Part shown: positions 1-8,975 of the stretch, one piece after another
Layout: each line of letters begins with the position of its first letter
Numbering within the stretch: the first letter of the stretch is position 1
From: Bacteroidales bacterium
GTDB lineage: Bacteria > Bacteroidota > Bacteroidia > Bacteroidales > F082
NCBI GenBank assembly: GCA_016936355.1
Contig: JAFGYB010000020.1
Location: 62,001-126,000 of the forward strand
DNA length: 64,000 nt
Direction: 5' to 3'
Position numbers and translations under genes: made by a program
Notes under the pieces: generated by a model
Databases searched by the model: none
The model's input: the letters and a program-made list of their open reading frames with translations, nothing else
Told to the model about the DNA's origin: nothing

Positions 1-548
1 TCGATCTTCCCGGGAGAATCGATAAAAGCCACCGGTTCATCCAAAAACAAAAAAGGCGTATCCTGAACCAAGGCTCGGGCCAGCAACATTTTCTGCTTTT
101 CTCCGTCGCTGAGCTGATAAAAGGTTTTGTCTTTTAAATGAGCGACATGCAACAGATTCAGTGTATTTTCCACCTCTTCCAGATCCGATTTCTTTAACCT
201 TCCGTAAAAAGAAGCATAGGGGAAACGCCCCATACTTACCACTTCAAACGCCGTCAAAAACGGATCATTAATCTGTCCTGTGAACACAACTGCCACTTCT
301 CTGGCCCTGGCTTTCAGGCTCATCGATTCAAGGTTTTTACCAGAGAAACTGATTTTTCCCGAAAGGGGTTGATGAAATCCCGAAAGCGTGCGCATCAACG
401 TGGATTTCCCGGCGCCGTTGGGCCCCAGCAAACAAACAAGATCGCCTGGATGCAAGAATGCTGAGATGTTTTCCTGCAAAACGGTTTCTCTGCTTCCGTT
501 CCGGAAACCGTTGGTCAGTTTTTCAATACGCAATTCTTTTTCTACCAT
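1..548 (-). CDS. Iron-siderophore/cobalamin ABC transporter ATP-binding protein (C-terminus beyond window)
   Basis: This is the cytoplasmic ATPase of a FecE/BtuD-type importer and energises the permease encoded just upstream. The visible part, about 182 residues, has a Walker A motif (GPNGAGKST, about residues 37-45), a signature LSDGEKQK in place of the usual LSGGE, and Walker B FLFLDEP near the left edge of the window. The start ATG lies one base after the permease stop codon, so translation is probably coupled. The gene is incomplete because it runs off the window, so the His switch cannot be checked. The family is clear; whether the substrate is ferric siderophore, heme or cobalamin cannot be read from the sequence. 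Confidence 0.93.
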   Translation of the reverse strand, partial: MVEKELRIEKLTNGFRNGSRETVLQENISAFLHPGDLVCLLGPNGAGKSTLMRTLSGFHQPLSGKISFSGKNLESMSLKARAREVAVVFTGQINDPFLTAFEVVSMGRFPYASFYGRLKKSDLEEVENTLNLLHVAHLKDKTFYQLSDGEKQKMLLARALVQDTPFLFLDEPVAFIDSPGKI

Positions 549-549
549 C

Positions 550-1587
550 CTATTCCGTTTTGAAATGACGCCCTTTAATAATAACCCAGATGATCACCGG
601 AGCTCCCACCAGTGACGTAACTGCATTGATAGGCAGCGATACATCAGTTCCCGGCAAACGGGCCAGTAAATTACACAACAAAGCCAGTGACGCCCCCATT
701 AATACAGTGGAAGGCACCAGCACACCGTGCTGGGATGTTTTGAAAAATCCCCTGGCCAGATGCGGAACCGCTAACCCAAGAAAGGCAATGGGACCTGTAA
801 AAGCGGTCCCTGCAGAAACCAGCAAACCGGTAATCAAAATAAGCAGGGTATGAATTCTTCGGGTATGAAATCCCAGACTCCGGGCATAGCGCTCTCCCAT
901 CAGCAGAGCATTCAATGGCCTGACGAATAATAATGTAACAATCATCCCTGCCAAAGCCACAACCAGCAACATCACTGATTGAACAGCTGTAGTTTTTGAG
1001 AAGCTGCCAAGTCCCCATACCACATAAGCATGCAGTTCCTCAGCACCGCTGAAAAACTGTAAAACACCCACCACAGCAGAAACCGCATAGCCCAGCATGA
1101 TACCAATAATCAATACCGTTAATATATTCCCAATTCGTGACGAAACCAAAATAATGATCAGCAACACAACCAGCGAACCGGCAAAAGCAGCCAGAATCAC
1201 CGACAGGTTCCCAATCAGGGTCGTCATCGAAAACCAGCTACCGAAGGCACTACCTGCCAGTACAACCAGGGCCACCCCCAAACTCGCACCCGAACTAATT
1301 CCCAGTACGGAAGGACCTGCCAGGGGATTTCGAAATAAGGTTTGTAAAATCAGTCCCGATAAGGACAGTAAGATTCCCGTCGACAGGGCGGTAATGGTCT
1401 GAGGCAAACGATACTGATTCACGATAACCTCTGCCAATGTATCCTTGCTGTCGGGATGAAACAACACATCCAGTACCCGTTCCCAGCCGATGAGTACCGA
1501 ACCAAACCAGAGATTGGCCAGAAACAACACGATGGTCAGCAAAAAGAAAATAACAAACCAGATTTTATGTCGGGATAAGGAAACCAT
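550..1587 (-). CDS. FecCD/BtuC-family ABC transporter permease
   Basis: This 345-residue inner-membrane permease belongs to the FecCD family, which forms a homodimer of about ten-helix subunits importing ferric siderophores, heme or vitamin B12. It is almost entirely hydrophobic, starting with a helix at about residues 9-30. It contains the family-typical GISSGASLG segment and, near the C-terminus, a GPIAFLGLAVPHLAR stretch that is the usual ATPase-coupling region. It lies between the lipoprotein binding protein (21 bp upstream) and the ATPase (1 bp downstream), so the three form one transport operon. No TonB-dependent receptor or cobalamin riboswitch is visible nearby, so the substrate stays open. 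Confidence 0.94.
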   Translation of the reverse strand: MVSLSRHKIWFVIFFLLTIVLFLANLWFGSVLIGWERVLDVLFHPDSKDTLAEVIVNQYRLPQTITALSTGILLSLSGLILQTLFRNPLAGPSVLGISSGASLGVALVVLAGSAFGSWFSMTTLIGNLSVILAAFAGSLVVLLIIILVSSRIGNILTVLIIGIMLGYAVSAVVGVLQFFSGAEELHAYVVWGLGSFSKTTAVQSVMLLVVALAGMIVTLLFVRPLNALLMGERYARSLGFHTRRIHTLLILITGLLVSAGTAFTGPIAFLGLAVPHLARGFFKTSQHGVLVPSTVLMGASLALLCNLLARLPGTDVSLPINAVTSLVGAPVIIWVIIKGRHFKTE

Positions 1588-1608
1588 GCATTCAAATGAA
1601 CGATAAAA

Positions 1609-2742
1609 TTACTTTAAAATTTTGTAATAATGCGGCTTATAATGAGGCAACAACTCGGGATGAAAGGCTTTGATAAAATCAGCCAAAAGAACCTGAGGTT
1701 CCAGCGACCCTTTTTCAAAATAACCACTTTCGGCCTTACAATAGATGATGTGGTGCAATCGGAACGCTTTGAATTTAGTGTACAACTTATTCTCATTTGC
1801 CAGTGCCGGATAGGAAGCTTTTTCGCCGTAAGAACCCAGAATTCTCCAAAAATCGGCATGGCCGGCTTTTTTATACACCGATTCGAAATCCAGGGGAAAA
1901 CTGCCCTGTTTCCGCACATTTTTCCAAACATAATCGGCCCCTGCATCCCGAAATAAAGTAGCAATGTAACTATCACCGCCCGGAACATACCACTGACCAT
2001 CATAGAATTTATCGGATAAAACCGTAGGGCGGTATTTTACCGTGTCCGCCAGTTTCTTAAGTTTGAGATACGCCTTGGAAATGTGATTAAAAATACTGTC
2101 TGCCGTTTTTTCTTTTCCAAAGAAAGCGGCGGTAAATTTGATCCACTCAGCCCTGCCCAGCGGGTTGGCTTCCATAAAATCAAGAAACGGAATGGCCTGA
2201 ATGGAAGACAGGGCCGGCGACAACGATGCACTTCCCTGATAAGGCGAATAAAACATAGCCTGGGGATGGGTTTCCAAAATCTTTTCCACAAAAAAATTGC
2301 CTTCAACCGCCAGCTGGGCAATCTGGTGACGGGCATAGCGTTTTTGGATTTCTTCGTTTTTGATGTATTTAACATCCGATACCCCCACCACAGCATCCAG
2401 CAGTCCCAGTTTCTGTAAGGCATTTAGCTGGGTTACCGAGAAAACGGCTACCCGATTCAGGGGCACCTGAATTTCACCCTTTGCGGGAGGGTGTTTCACC
2501 AGTACAAACGAATCCAGCACTGTTCCCTTTTCCCAGGGACTGTAGACTATCACTTTCGTTTTGGCTCCTTCCCGGAACAATGCAAAGCCCCTGGCATATT
2601 GAATCTGGTTCTTCCATTCGGATATGGAATGACCGGTAGACTTTTTCTTTTCATTCTGATGACATCCGGCAAACAGAATAGCCATAACTGCAATCAAAAG
2701 GAATCCGTAGAAAATAGAAATGTGTCTCCTTGTACTCCTCAT
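1609..2742 (-). CDS. Periplasmic iron-siderophore/cobalamin-binding lipoprotein
   Basis: This 377-residue substrate-binding protein belongs to the FecB/BtuF-like class III group. The N-terminus has basic residues, a hydrophobic stretch and a lipobox (ILFAGC, Cys about residue 27), so it should be a lipoprotein facing the periplasm. The following sequence has the class III pattern: a segment on inferring 'VVGVSDVKYIKNEEI', a long linking helix, and a C-terminal lobe. Its ATG overlaps the lgt stop codon in an ATGA junction. The pairing with lgt, the enzyme that lipidates such proteins, is neat but may be coincidental. It is the binding component of the importer encoded by the next two genes. 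Confidence 0.9.
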   Translation of the reverse strand: MRSTRRHISIFYGFLLIAVMAILFAGCHQNEKKKSTGHSISEWKNQIQYARGFALFREGAKTKVIVYSPWEKGTVLDSFVLVKHPPAKGEIQVPLNRVAVFSVTQLNALQKLGLLDAVVGVSDVKYIKNEEIQKRYARHQIAQLAVEGNFFVEKILETHPQAMFYSPYQGSASLSPALSSIQAIPFLDFMEANPLGRAEWIKFTAAFFGKEKTADSIFNHISKAYLKLKKLADTVKYRPTVLSDKFYDGQWYVPGGDSYIATLFRDAGADYVWKNVRKQGSFPLDFESVYKKAGHADFWRILGSYGEKASYPALANENKLYTKFKAFRLHHIIYCKAESGYFEKGSLEPQVLLADFIKAFHPELLPHYKPHYYKILK

Positions 2743-3905
2743 GATTCAGACGGTGGCTCCTGAGCCGCTTTTCGGGTTAAAACAATCCAACCCACAATGC
2801 CGAGAATCACCAACAACGTGGAAATTAATTCTGCCTGGGTAAACTTGAAACCAAACATATCATATTTACTGTTGATACGGATGTGTTCGATAAGGAAGCG
2901 CTCTACCCCGTTAAAAATCAAATAAATGGAAAACAACACACCCGGGACTTTAATTTTTTTACGGATGGACCACAAAATAATGAATATGATCACTGCCATG
3001 GTCGTCTCATAAATCGGAGTTGGAAAAACTCCCTGAGGCAACACCATGCAATGTTCCCCGGTACATCCCGGAATGGGGATGCCTTGGTTTATGATGTTGT
3101 GCGGATAATTATAGGACCAAAGCCAGTCGGGAAGGAACGACAACCAATGCGGTTTGGTCAGCGTGTTGACAATGCCCCAGTCCCCATCACCGGCTACCTG
3201 ACAGCCGATACGACCAATGCCGTAAGCCAGGATTAATCCGGGGGCAAAACTATCGGCCATGGGTTTCCAGGGAATGTTGTTCTTATGTCCGTAGCGGATT
3301 ACAGCAACGGCAGCCACGATCAGACCACCATAAAAAGCAAGACCGCTAAAGGAAAACAACGACCCGATGGGATCGGCAATAAAAGATTGCCAATTTTCGA
3401 ACTGATTGAATATCTTCGCTCCGATAATTCCGAAAATAGCGGCTATGAAAACAATGGGCCAGGTTTGTTCGAAGGCATGCACCTCCACTTCTTTTTTTTC
3501 GGGTTTTTTCAGCTTTTTTCTTTCTTTCTGATACCAGATCACAAACGTGTACAGCACACCGAAGAGAAGTCCCCACAACCAGGAACCCGTACCTGAAAAG
3601 AGAAACTGCTGCGGGTCGTTGGCGAAAAAATCATAATGTGCTACAGCACCACCCGCTTTAAAAGCAAGAAAGAAAGACACCACAAAACTCACAAGCAATT
3701 CCGAAACAGAAGCCGGAGCGCCAACGGTTATCTTTTTCATTGTAGGCTTTAGCAACCCCTCATTTTCTTTTCGTTTCAGTTCAAGATACAGCAACCAGGC
3801 ACCGGCCATAAATGCCAGCGCCACAAAAAAACCGTAACTCATGATGGGCAGGTTCAGATGGGTTCCAAAAATCGCATTGATCAGATCACTCAGTTTCGGG
3901 TACAT
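2739..3905 (-). CDS. lgt: Prolipoprotein diacylglyceryl transferase
   Basis: Lgt transfers a diacylglyceryl group from phosphatidylglycerol to the lipobox cysteine of prolipoproteins in the inner membrane. The 388-residue protein has multiple membrane helices and the family signature as GRIGCQVAGDGDWG (around residues 230-245). The Cys-Gln-Val replaces the Asn-Phe-X of the proteobacterial motif, as in other Bacteroidota Lgt proteins. It is longer than the enterobacterial enzyme (about 290 residues) because of a Lys-rich cytoplasmic insert after the third helix. A promoter lies 23 bp upstream, and the gene overlaps the binding-protein gene by four bases, so it is the first gene of this operon. 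Confidence 0.95.
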   Translation of the reverse strand: MYPKLSDLINAIFGTHLNLPIMSYGFFVALAFMAGAWLLYLELKRKENEGLLKPTMKKITVGAPASVSELLVSFVVSFFLAFKAGGAVAHYDFFANDPQQFLFSGTGSWLWGLLFGVLYTFVIWYQKERKKLKKPEKKEVEVHAFEQTWPIVFIAAIFGIIGAKIFNQFENWQSFIADPIGSLFSFSGLAFYGGLIVAAVAVIRYGHKNNIPWKPMADSFAPGLILAYGIGRIGCQVAGDGDWGIVNTLTKPHWLSFLPDWLWSYNYPHNIINQGIPIPGCTGEHCMVLPQGVFPTPIYETTMAVIIFIILWSIRKKIKVPGVLFSIYLIFNGVERFLIEHIRINSKYDMFGFKFTQAELISTLLVILGIVGWIVLTRKAAQEPPSES

Positions 3906-3927
3906 AGGACAAATTTGGTATAATGTG

Positions 3928-3958
3928 CAAATTTAAAATTATTCCAGTGCAACGTCAA
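3928..3958 (-). promoter_or_regulatory. Bacteroidota-type promoter of lgt operon
   Basis: On the minus strand the -7 element TAAATTTG (3928-3935) follows a TTG (3956-3958) by 20 bp, matching the Bacteroidota sigma-A spacing. The start codon is 23 bp downstream of the -7 element. Confidence 0.6.
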
Positions 3959-3989
3959 TAAGCGGAAGATGAAGGCTGTTATTTTTCCT

Positions 3990-3997
3990 TAAATTTG
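3990..3997 (+). promoter_or_regulatory. -7 element of rarA promoter
   Basis: TAAATTTG matches the Bacteroidota -7 consensus TAnnTTTG, 14 bp before the rarA ATG. No good -33 TTTG is present, so the prediction rests on the -7 element. It is back to back with the lgt promoter. Confidence 0.5.
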
Positions 3998-4011
3998 CAA
4001 AAAGCAATCGC

Positions 4012-5280
4012 ATGTCCATTCCGTTAGCTGAACAATTAAGGCCCCACACACTGGATGATTACATCGGTCAGGAAGAACTGGCCGGACCCAAAGGAATTCT
4101 GAGAAGGTCACTGGAATCAGGAAAGATTCCTTCCATGATCCTGTGGGGTCCCCCGGGCGTCGGGAAAACAACGCTGGCCAATATCATTGCAGAACAATTA
4201 AGCCTCTCATTCTATACATTAAGCGCCGTAAGTTCGGGAGTGAAAGATGTTCGAAAGGTCATTGAATCAGCCGGTGCATATGGAGGAAATTCCATATTGT
4301 TTATCGATGAAATTCATCGCTTTAGCAAATCGCAACAAGACTCCTTATTGCATGCAGTGGAAAAAGGGGTGATCACCTTGATCGGCGCCACCACAGAAAA
4401 TCCTTCCTTTGAAGTGATTTCACCTTTACTATCCAGATGTCAGGTTTATATTCTAAAACCGCTCAGTAAAGAAAACCTCCGGACCCTTATTCAAAAAGGT
4501 TCGGAACACCTGGCAAAGCAACACCATCTGGAAATTGAAGTTAAAGAAGACGAAGCCCTGATGCAAATCTCGGGAGGAGATGCCCGAAAGCTCTACAATG
4601 CTTTGGAGATGTTTGTTGATCAGCACAAAAACAGTTCAGATAAATTGGTCATTGACAATGAAAGCTTGCAAAAAACCATCAGCGATAATATGGTTCGCTA
4701 CGACAAAAAAGGGGAAATGCATTACGACATCATTTCCGCTTTTATCAAGTCGTTGCGCGGCAGCGACCCCAATGCAGCAGTGTACTGGCTGGCGCGTATG
4801 ATTGAGGCCGGTGAAGACCCCAAATTCATTGCCCGTCGCATGCTCATACTGGCTTCTGAAGATATTGGCAACGCCAACCCCAACGCACTGTTAATGGCCA
4901 ACACCTGCTTCGATGCCGTGCAAAAAATCGGCTGGCCCGAAAGTCGCATCATTTTGTCTCAAACGGCCATTTATCTGGCTACATCGCCCAAAAGCAATGC
5001 TTCCTATAGGGCGATAAATCAAGCACAGGAACTGGTGAGAAAAAAAGGAGACCTTTCTGTTCCCCTTCATTTACGCAATGCGCCCACTTCGCTGATGAAG
5101 GATATCGGCTACGGCAAAAATTACCAATACCCGCACGATTACGAAGGTAATTTCGTCAATACCGATTATCTGCCTGATGAAATCAAAGGAATTCTGTTAT
5201 TCGATCCGGGTAAGAATCCCCGGGAAGAAGAAATGCGCAAAAACTTAAAAAACAAGTGGAAAAACAGATACCGTTATTGA
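4012..5280 (+). CDS. rarA: Replication-associated recombination protein A (AAA ATPase)
   Basis: RarA/MgsA is a clamp-loader-like AAA+ ATPase acting at stalled replication forks and on single-stranded DNA ends. The 422-residue protein has Walker A GPPGVGKTT (46-54), Walker B ILFIDEIHRF (about 95-104), sensor 1 IGATTENPSFE and an arginine finger region (LLSRCQVY). The C-terminal half includes RRMLILASEDIGNANP, typical of the tetramerisation domain. Length is normal for the family. Its last seven bases overlap the convergent comB gene. Confidence 0.96.
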   Translation: MSIPLAEQLRPHTLDDYIGQEELAGPKGILRRSLESGKIPSMILWGPPGVGKTTLANIIAEQLSLSFYTLSAVSSGVKDVRKVIESAGAYGGNSILFIDEIHRFSKSQQDSLLHAVEKGVITLIGATTENPSFEVISPLLSRCQVYILKPLSKENLRTLIQKGSEHLAKQHHLEIEVKEDEALMQISGGDARKLYNALEMFVDQHKNSSDKLVIDNESLQKTISDNMVRYDKKGEMHYDIISAFIKSLRGSDPNAAVYWLARMIEAGEDPKFIARRMLILASEDIGNANPNALLMANTCFDAVQKIGWPESRIILSQTAIYLATSPKSNASYRAINQAQELVRKKGDLSVPLHLRNAPTSLMKDIGYGKNYQYPHDYEGNFVNTDYLPDEIKGILLFDPGKNPREEEMRKNLKNKWKNRYRY

Positions 5281-6008
5281 TCTGTTTTGGCAGGAACAAT
5301 TTTATACCCCTTTAATATAGGTACAATACTACTGGAATTCATTTTAAAAGTGTAATCCAGTAATTCATCATCAACCAGGTTGCGAAGCCGGTTGCGGTGC
5401 GACGCATTTTCAATGTAGCTGATGATGTCTTTTTGTGCTATTTCCCATTGGTGTTTTGACATCTTAGCCGAGTCGCATTCCGTAGTAAAGCCATGCTGAT
5501 TTATTAAAAGGTTTGTCAAAGCACCGGCAAACAATGTATCCTCCATATTCACCTTGTTCTTCCAGCCGGCACAAAAAATAAGTACATTCTTATCCGTTTT
5601 TTTCAGCCAATCGGCCAAAGCCTGAAGATTGACAAACGAACCGATTACAATTTCGGATCCCCCGGCCCCTCTTTTGATGGCTTTGGTACCATTGGTTGTA
5701 GAATAGACAATCTCCTTGCCTTTAAATTTCGATTGGAAAAACGAAGTTGCCGAGTTATCCAAATCAGCAAACCGTACTTTTTTACCCCCCCGTTCAGCTG
5801 CCACAATATATCCCAGTCGTTTCAAAAAACGTGCATGACGGATTCTTTTGACAGGAATAATGGCTTTTACACCGTAATCCAGTGCAGCACAAATGGAAGT
5901 GGTGGCCCGGAATACATCCACTACTACCACCACATAGGGTTTTTCGGTAATAAAACTGGTAAACAGGCCAGGGGCCAGCACCACTTCAACAGTTTTTGAA
6001 CCTGCCAT
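5274..6008 (-). CDS. comB: 2-phosphosulfolactate phosphatase family protein
   Basis: ComB hydrolyses 2-phosphosulfolactate to sulfolactate, a step of coenzyme M synthesis in archaea and of sulfolactate formation in some bacteria. The 244-residue protein has the family N-terminal motif DVFRATT (31-37) and the downstream YSTTNGTKAI segment; length is typical. It starts four bases after the gcvT stop, so the two are co-transcribed. Bacteroidota do not make coenzyme M, so the physiological product is uncertain; a sulfonate precursor such as sulfolactate or cysteate for sulfonolipids is a possibility, but that is inference. The family call is firm, the pathway is not. Confidence 0.87.
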   Translation of the reverse strand: MAGSKTVEVVLAPGLFTSFITEKPYVVVVVDVFRATTSICAALDYGVKAIIPVKRIRHARFLKRLGYIVAAERGGKKVRFADLDNSATSFFQSKFKGKEIVYSTTNGTKAIKRGAGGSEIVIGSFVNLQALADWLKKTDKNVLIFCAGWKNKVNMEDTLFAGALTNLLINQHGFTTECDSAKMSKHQWEIAQKDIISYIENASHRNRLRNLVDDELLDYTFKMNSSSIVPILKGYKIVPAKTDQ

Positions 6009-6012
6009 AGGC

Positions 6013-7101
6013 TTATCCTTTGTAAAACGGAGGCCGGGTCACCCGAGCTTTGGCCCTCTTGTTCCTCACCTGAATATATATTTCCGAACCTTCTTTCCAG
6101 TAAGATTTATCTAAATAGGCCATCCCAACACCCTGATGCAACATGGGCGACATGGTTCCCGAAGTAACAATGCCCACCACATTTCCTTCGGCATCCACCA
6201 CTTCATAGCCGTGACGCGGAATGGCTTTTTCTTCCATAACAAAACCTTTCAGTCTTCTGGGAACACCTGAATCTTTCTGTTGTTCAAACAACGTACGATC
6301 AATGAAATCATTCCCATCAGTAAATTTGGTAATCCAACCCAAACCAGCCGCTATGGGAGAAGTAGTGTCATCAATATCGTTACCATAAAGGCAGAATCCA
6401 GCTTCCAAACGCAGTGTATCGCGGGCGCCCAGACCAATCGGCTGAATACCAAACTCTTTTCCGGCTTCCAATACTGCTGCATAGATTTTTTCTGCCTGAT
6501 GGTTGGGGAAATAAATCTCGCAGCCACCGGAACCCGTATAACCGGTCGTGGAGAAAATCACCTCCGGAACACCGGCAAATTCCAAAACTTTGAAGGTATA
6601 GTATTCCATATCCTCAACCGGTGTATCTGTCAGTTTTTGCATGGCTTTTAGCGCCAAAGGCCCCTGTATGGCCAGTTGAGAGAGTTCGTCTGAAGCATTG
6701 GTCAACCGGACATTCATTTCGTTTTGCGCATTCACATGAGCCCAATCCTTTTCGATGTTGGCAGCGTTGACCACCAACAAATATTTTTCTTCACCAAAGC
6801 GATACACCAGCAAATCATCCACAATCCCTCCTTTCCCGTTGGGGAAGCAACTGTATTGTACTTTTCCGTCAAATAAGGCAGCCACATCGTTGGTTGTCAC
6901 TTTCTGGACCAGATCAAATGCTTCAGGGCCTTCCACCCAAAATTCACCCATGTGCGACACATCAAACACGCCCACTTTGGTTCGCACCGTTTCGTGTTCG
7001 GCATTGATTCCTTCAAACTGAACAGGCATATCAAAGCCGGCAAAGTCCACCATTTTGGCACCCATTTCACGGTGCATCGCATTTAAAGCTGTTTTTTTCA
7101 T
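6013..7101 (-). CDS. gcvT: Glycine cleavage system T protein (aminomethyltransferase)
   Basis: GcvT transfers the methylene group from the aminomethyl-lipoyl H protein to tetrahydrofolate and releases ammonia. The 362-residue protein contains the expected folate-binding landmarks: FDVSHMGEF near the N-terminus, [11 protein letters not shown] mid-protein and a C-terminal GCV_T_C domain. A longer reading frame extends to 7149, but the -7 element at 7147-7154 puts transcription start inside it, so the ATG at 7101 ([12 protein letters not shown]) is preferred. The partner gene gcvP lies at 60683-63568 in this window, far from gcvT; gcvH is not seen here. Confidence 0.96.
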   Translation of the reverse strand: MKKTALNAMHREMGAKMVDFAGFDMPVQFEGINAEHETVRTKVGVFDVSHMGEFWVEGPEAFDLVQKVTTNDVAALFDGKVQYSCFPNGKGGIVDDLLVYRFGEEKYLLVVNAANIEKDWAHVNAQNEMNVRLTNASDELSQLAIQGPLALKAMQKLTDTPVEDMEYYTFKVLEFAGVPEVIFSTTGYTGSGGCEIYFPNHQAEKIYAAVLEAGKEFGIQPIGLGARDTLRLEAGFCLYGNDIDDTTSPIAAGLGWITKFTDGNDFIDRTLFEQQKDSGVPRRLKGFVMEEKAIPRHGYEVVDAEGNVVGIVTSGTMSPMLHQGVGMAYLDKSYWKEGSEIYIQVRNKRAKARVTRPPFYKG

Positions 7102-7146
7102 ATTTTTTTTATTCTGGGATAAGACTGTAATCTGTTTTTCAGGGCG

Positions 7147-7154
7147 CAAAGTTA
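7147..7154 (-). promoter_or_regulatory. -7 element of gcvT-comB promoter
   Basis: The minus strand reads TAACTTTG, a match to TAnnTTTG, 45 bp upstream of the preferred gcvT ATG. It decides between the two candidate gcvT starts. Confidence 0.55.
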
Positions 7155-7261
7155 AAGAAACCTTTTATTTTTTTCTTTCTAAATTATGCATCTTCATAAA
7201 AAAACAGTAAAAATTCTGAAGCCGATAATAACGGGTGAAATGTACAAAATAATTGGAATCC

Positions 7262-8542
7262 TTAAATGGACGAGGACTGAATCAGCGCGTGACCGATACT
7301 GCATTCCAAACACCGTTTCCTGTCACAATAGTTAGATTTCAGTTGCAACATCCCCTGAGACTGGGCAGCGTGTTGTACATAAACGCCTATTTTATTGAAA
7401 TTATGAACCACATGGTTGTGTTCTGCAGGAATTTTGGCCAACCAGTTGAGGGCTTTTTCTTTCAGGTCAGGATCACCAATATTATCCCCATAAACAAAAA
7501 CAAAGGGGATAATTGTATTGATAAACAGGGAATAAACGGATTCGCTTCCCATGCGCTTGGGACGGAATTTGTGGCTCTTTTTAAGTGAATAGTGGTTATT
7601 CCAGAAGCCTGAGGTTCGGGCTGTAAATAAATCAGAAACAGCCTTCATATCCTCTGTTGTCAAAATGGAGTGCAGGAGGCCTGAGGTGCGGTAAATCAAC
7701 TGGGCCAGCTGAGCCATACGAAGCGTGGGGAAATTTGAAGGACGGAGGCGCATAAATTTCCACACAGAAGAAGACATGGGTTTTAGTCCATATTTCCCGG
7801 AAAGAAAATTATATTCCGCTATCAATTGCTGCACATAGGTTTCCTTAGTTTTATGAGGCAGCAGACCTGACTGCCCCAACAAGAGCGCCTCCAGTTGCAG
7901 CAAATCATTTTTGTGTTTGAGTAGAATTTGGTAGGGTAAGGAAAGTGCCAGTTGTTCACAGGCGTCACTATTGACACCGAAGCCATAGGCCCGCATTAAG
8001 GTGCGGTAAAAAACCTCCTGAAAATCTCCGTTGTTGTTCACCAGTTTCTCTTTTATGGCCTTTGCTTTTTCTTCCATCCGCTCAACGGACAACCGTTGCA
8101 ATAAATTGAATACCGTAAAATGATTCACCTTACTGATGTCAGCGGCACAGGCAATCCACTGCTTTGAAAGCAGAAATTTCTGGTATACCTGATACAACCC
8201 GTCATCAATTGACCCTTTCAGTTGAATACAGGGAATCAACGAACCATCGTGCCGGTAAACGGGAAGATCGTATTCATAAACCACATGCAATACAATGTTG
8301 TCATAAGCTTCGTCGAAGTGGTGTTTGTGTTTGAACCATTCGCTGCTGGATGAATGAATTTCCACGTTTCCCACCCAAAGGATTTCATCGATCTTGACCC
8401 GGGCATTGAAAAAATCGGGGCCACTGTTCACATTCCGGCTTCCCGCATTTTCTATTACAACCGCATTCCCTTCCACGGTGGTAAATCTTTTGCCCTGAAG
8501 ATAATAAGACCATATGTAATATAGAAACTCTTCTTGAATCAC
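7262..8542 (-). CDS. DUF2851 family protein
   Basis: I recognise this as a DUF2851 protein, a family of about 420 residues almost confined to Bacteroidota and without known function. The N-terminal half has the family pattern of an aromatic-rich start (MIQEEFLYYIWSYYL), an SGPDFFNARVKID segment and a VGNVEIHSSSSEW motif, which resembles a nuclease-like beta core. The C-terminus ends in a cysteine cluster, CDRKRCLEC (C-x4-C-x2-C), that could bind a metal. It is a single gene on the minus strand, divergent from the zapA operon. No membrane segments or signal peptide are seen, so it is likely cytoplasmic. Confidence 0.85.
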   Translation of the reverse strand: MIQEEFLYYIWSYYLQGKRFTTVEGNAVVIENAGSRNVNSGPDFFNARVKIDEILWVGNVEIHSSSSEWFKHKHHFDEAYDNIVLHVVYEYDLPVYRHDGSLIPCIQLKGSIDDGLYQVYQKFLLSKQWIACAADISKVNHFTVFNLLQRLSVERMEEKAKAIKEKLVNNNGDFQEVFYRTLMRAYGFGVNSDACEQLALSLPYQILLKHKNDLLQLEALLLGQSGLLPHKTKETYVQQLIAEYNFLSGKYGLKPMSSSVWKFMRLRPSNFPTLRMAQLAQLIYRTSGLLHSILTTEDMKAVSDLFTARTSGFWNNHYSLKKSHKFRPKRMGSESVYSLFINTIIPFVFVYGDNIGDPDLKEKALNWLAKIPAEHNHVVHNFNKIGVYVQHAAQSQGMLQLKSNYCDRKRCLECSIGHALIQSSSI

Positions 8543-8622
8543 TGGCTTAATTGTTGGTCAGAATATCCAGCTAATATACTAATTTCTTTTAAAAGATACA
8601 AGCACTACAATCCTTAAAATCT

Positions 8623-8654
8623 ATTGCAAAGCGAAGGAAAAATCACTACCTTTG
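8623..8654 (+). promoter_or_regulatory. Promoter of the zapA operon
   Basis: TACCTTTG (8647-8654) is a strong Bacteroidota -7 element, and TTG at 8623-8625 lies 21 bp upstream. The start codon of the first gene is 22 bp downstream of the -7 element. Confidence 0.6.
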
Positions 8655-8676
8655 TACCGCTGTTATAAGGGTAATT

Positions 8677-8964
8677 ATGGCAAACAAAGCATTATTAATT
8701 TCCGGAATCGAATACAAAGTAAGGAAGTTAATTGAGCAAATCCGTTTGTTACGTAAAGAAAATAAAAACCTGCAACAGCAAACAGAATTGCTTCAAAATG
8801 AAAAGGAGCAATTGCAGCGAATGTTAAACGATAAAGAAAACAAGATTGTAAAACAATCGCTGGCAGAAGCACTGGAAAGTAAATACGGTGTAGAAAAGGG
8901 TTTAGAGATAATTGATGAGCTGATAAAAGAAATAGACCGAAGCATTGATGTAATCAGTGAATAA
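8677..8964 (+). CDS. Small coiled-coil protein upstream of zapA
   Basis: This 95-residue, highly charged protein is predicted to be a coiled coil over about residues 12-65 (repeated Leu/Ile/Gln/Glu/Lys heptads such as ENKNLQQQTELLQNEKEQL). It ends in a short acidic helix (IDELIKEIDRSIDVI). It has no signal peptide. It precedes zapA by 11 bp and shares its promoter, which points to a role with ZapA in Z-ring assembly, similar in style to ZapB; the sequence itself does not prove this. I do not recognise a named family. Confidence 0.75.
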   Translation: MANKALLISGIEYKVRKLIEQIRLLRKENKNLQQQTELLQNEKEQLQRMLNDKENKIVKQSLAEALESKYGVEKGLEIIDELIKEIDRSIDVISE

Positions 8965-8975
8965 AAAACGGTAAT

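Noticed and set aside
1-2760. Cobalamin riboswitch for the ABC importer
   Set aside because: The importer genes follow lgt with overlaps and no spacer; no B12-box-like sequence was seen near the lgt promoter.
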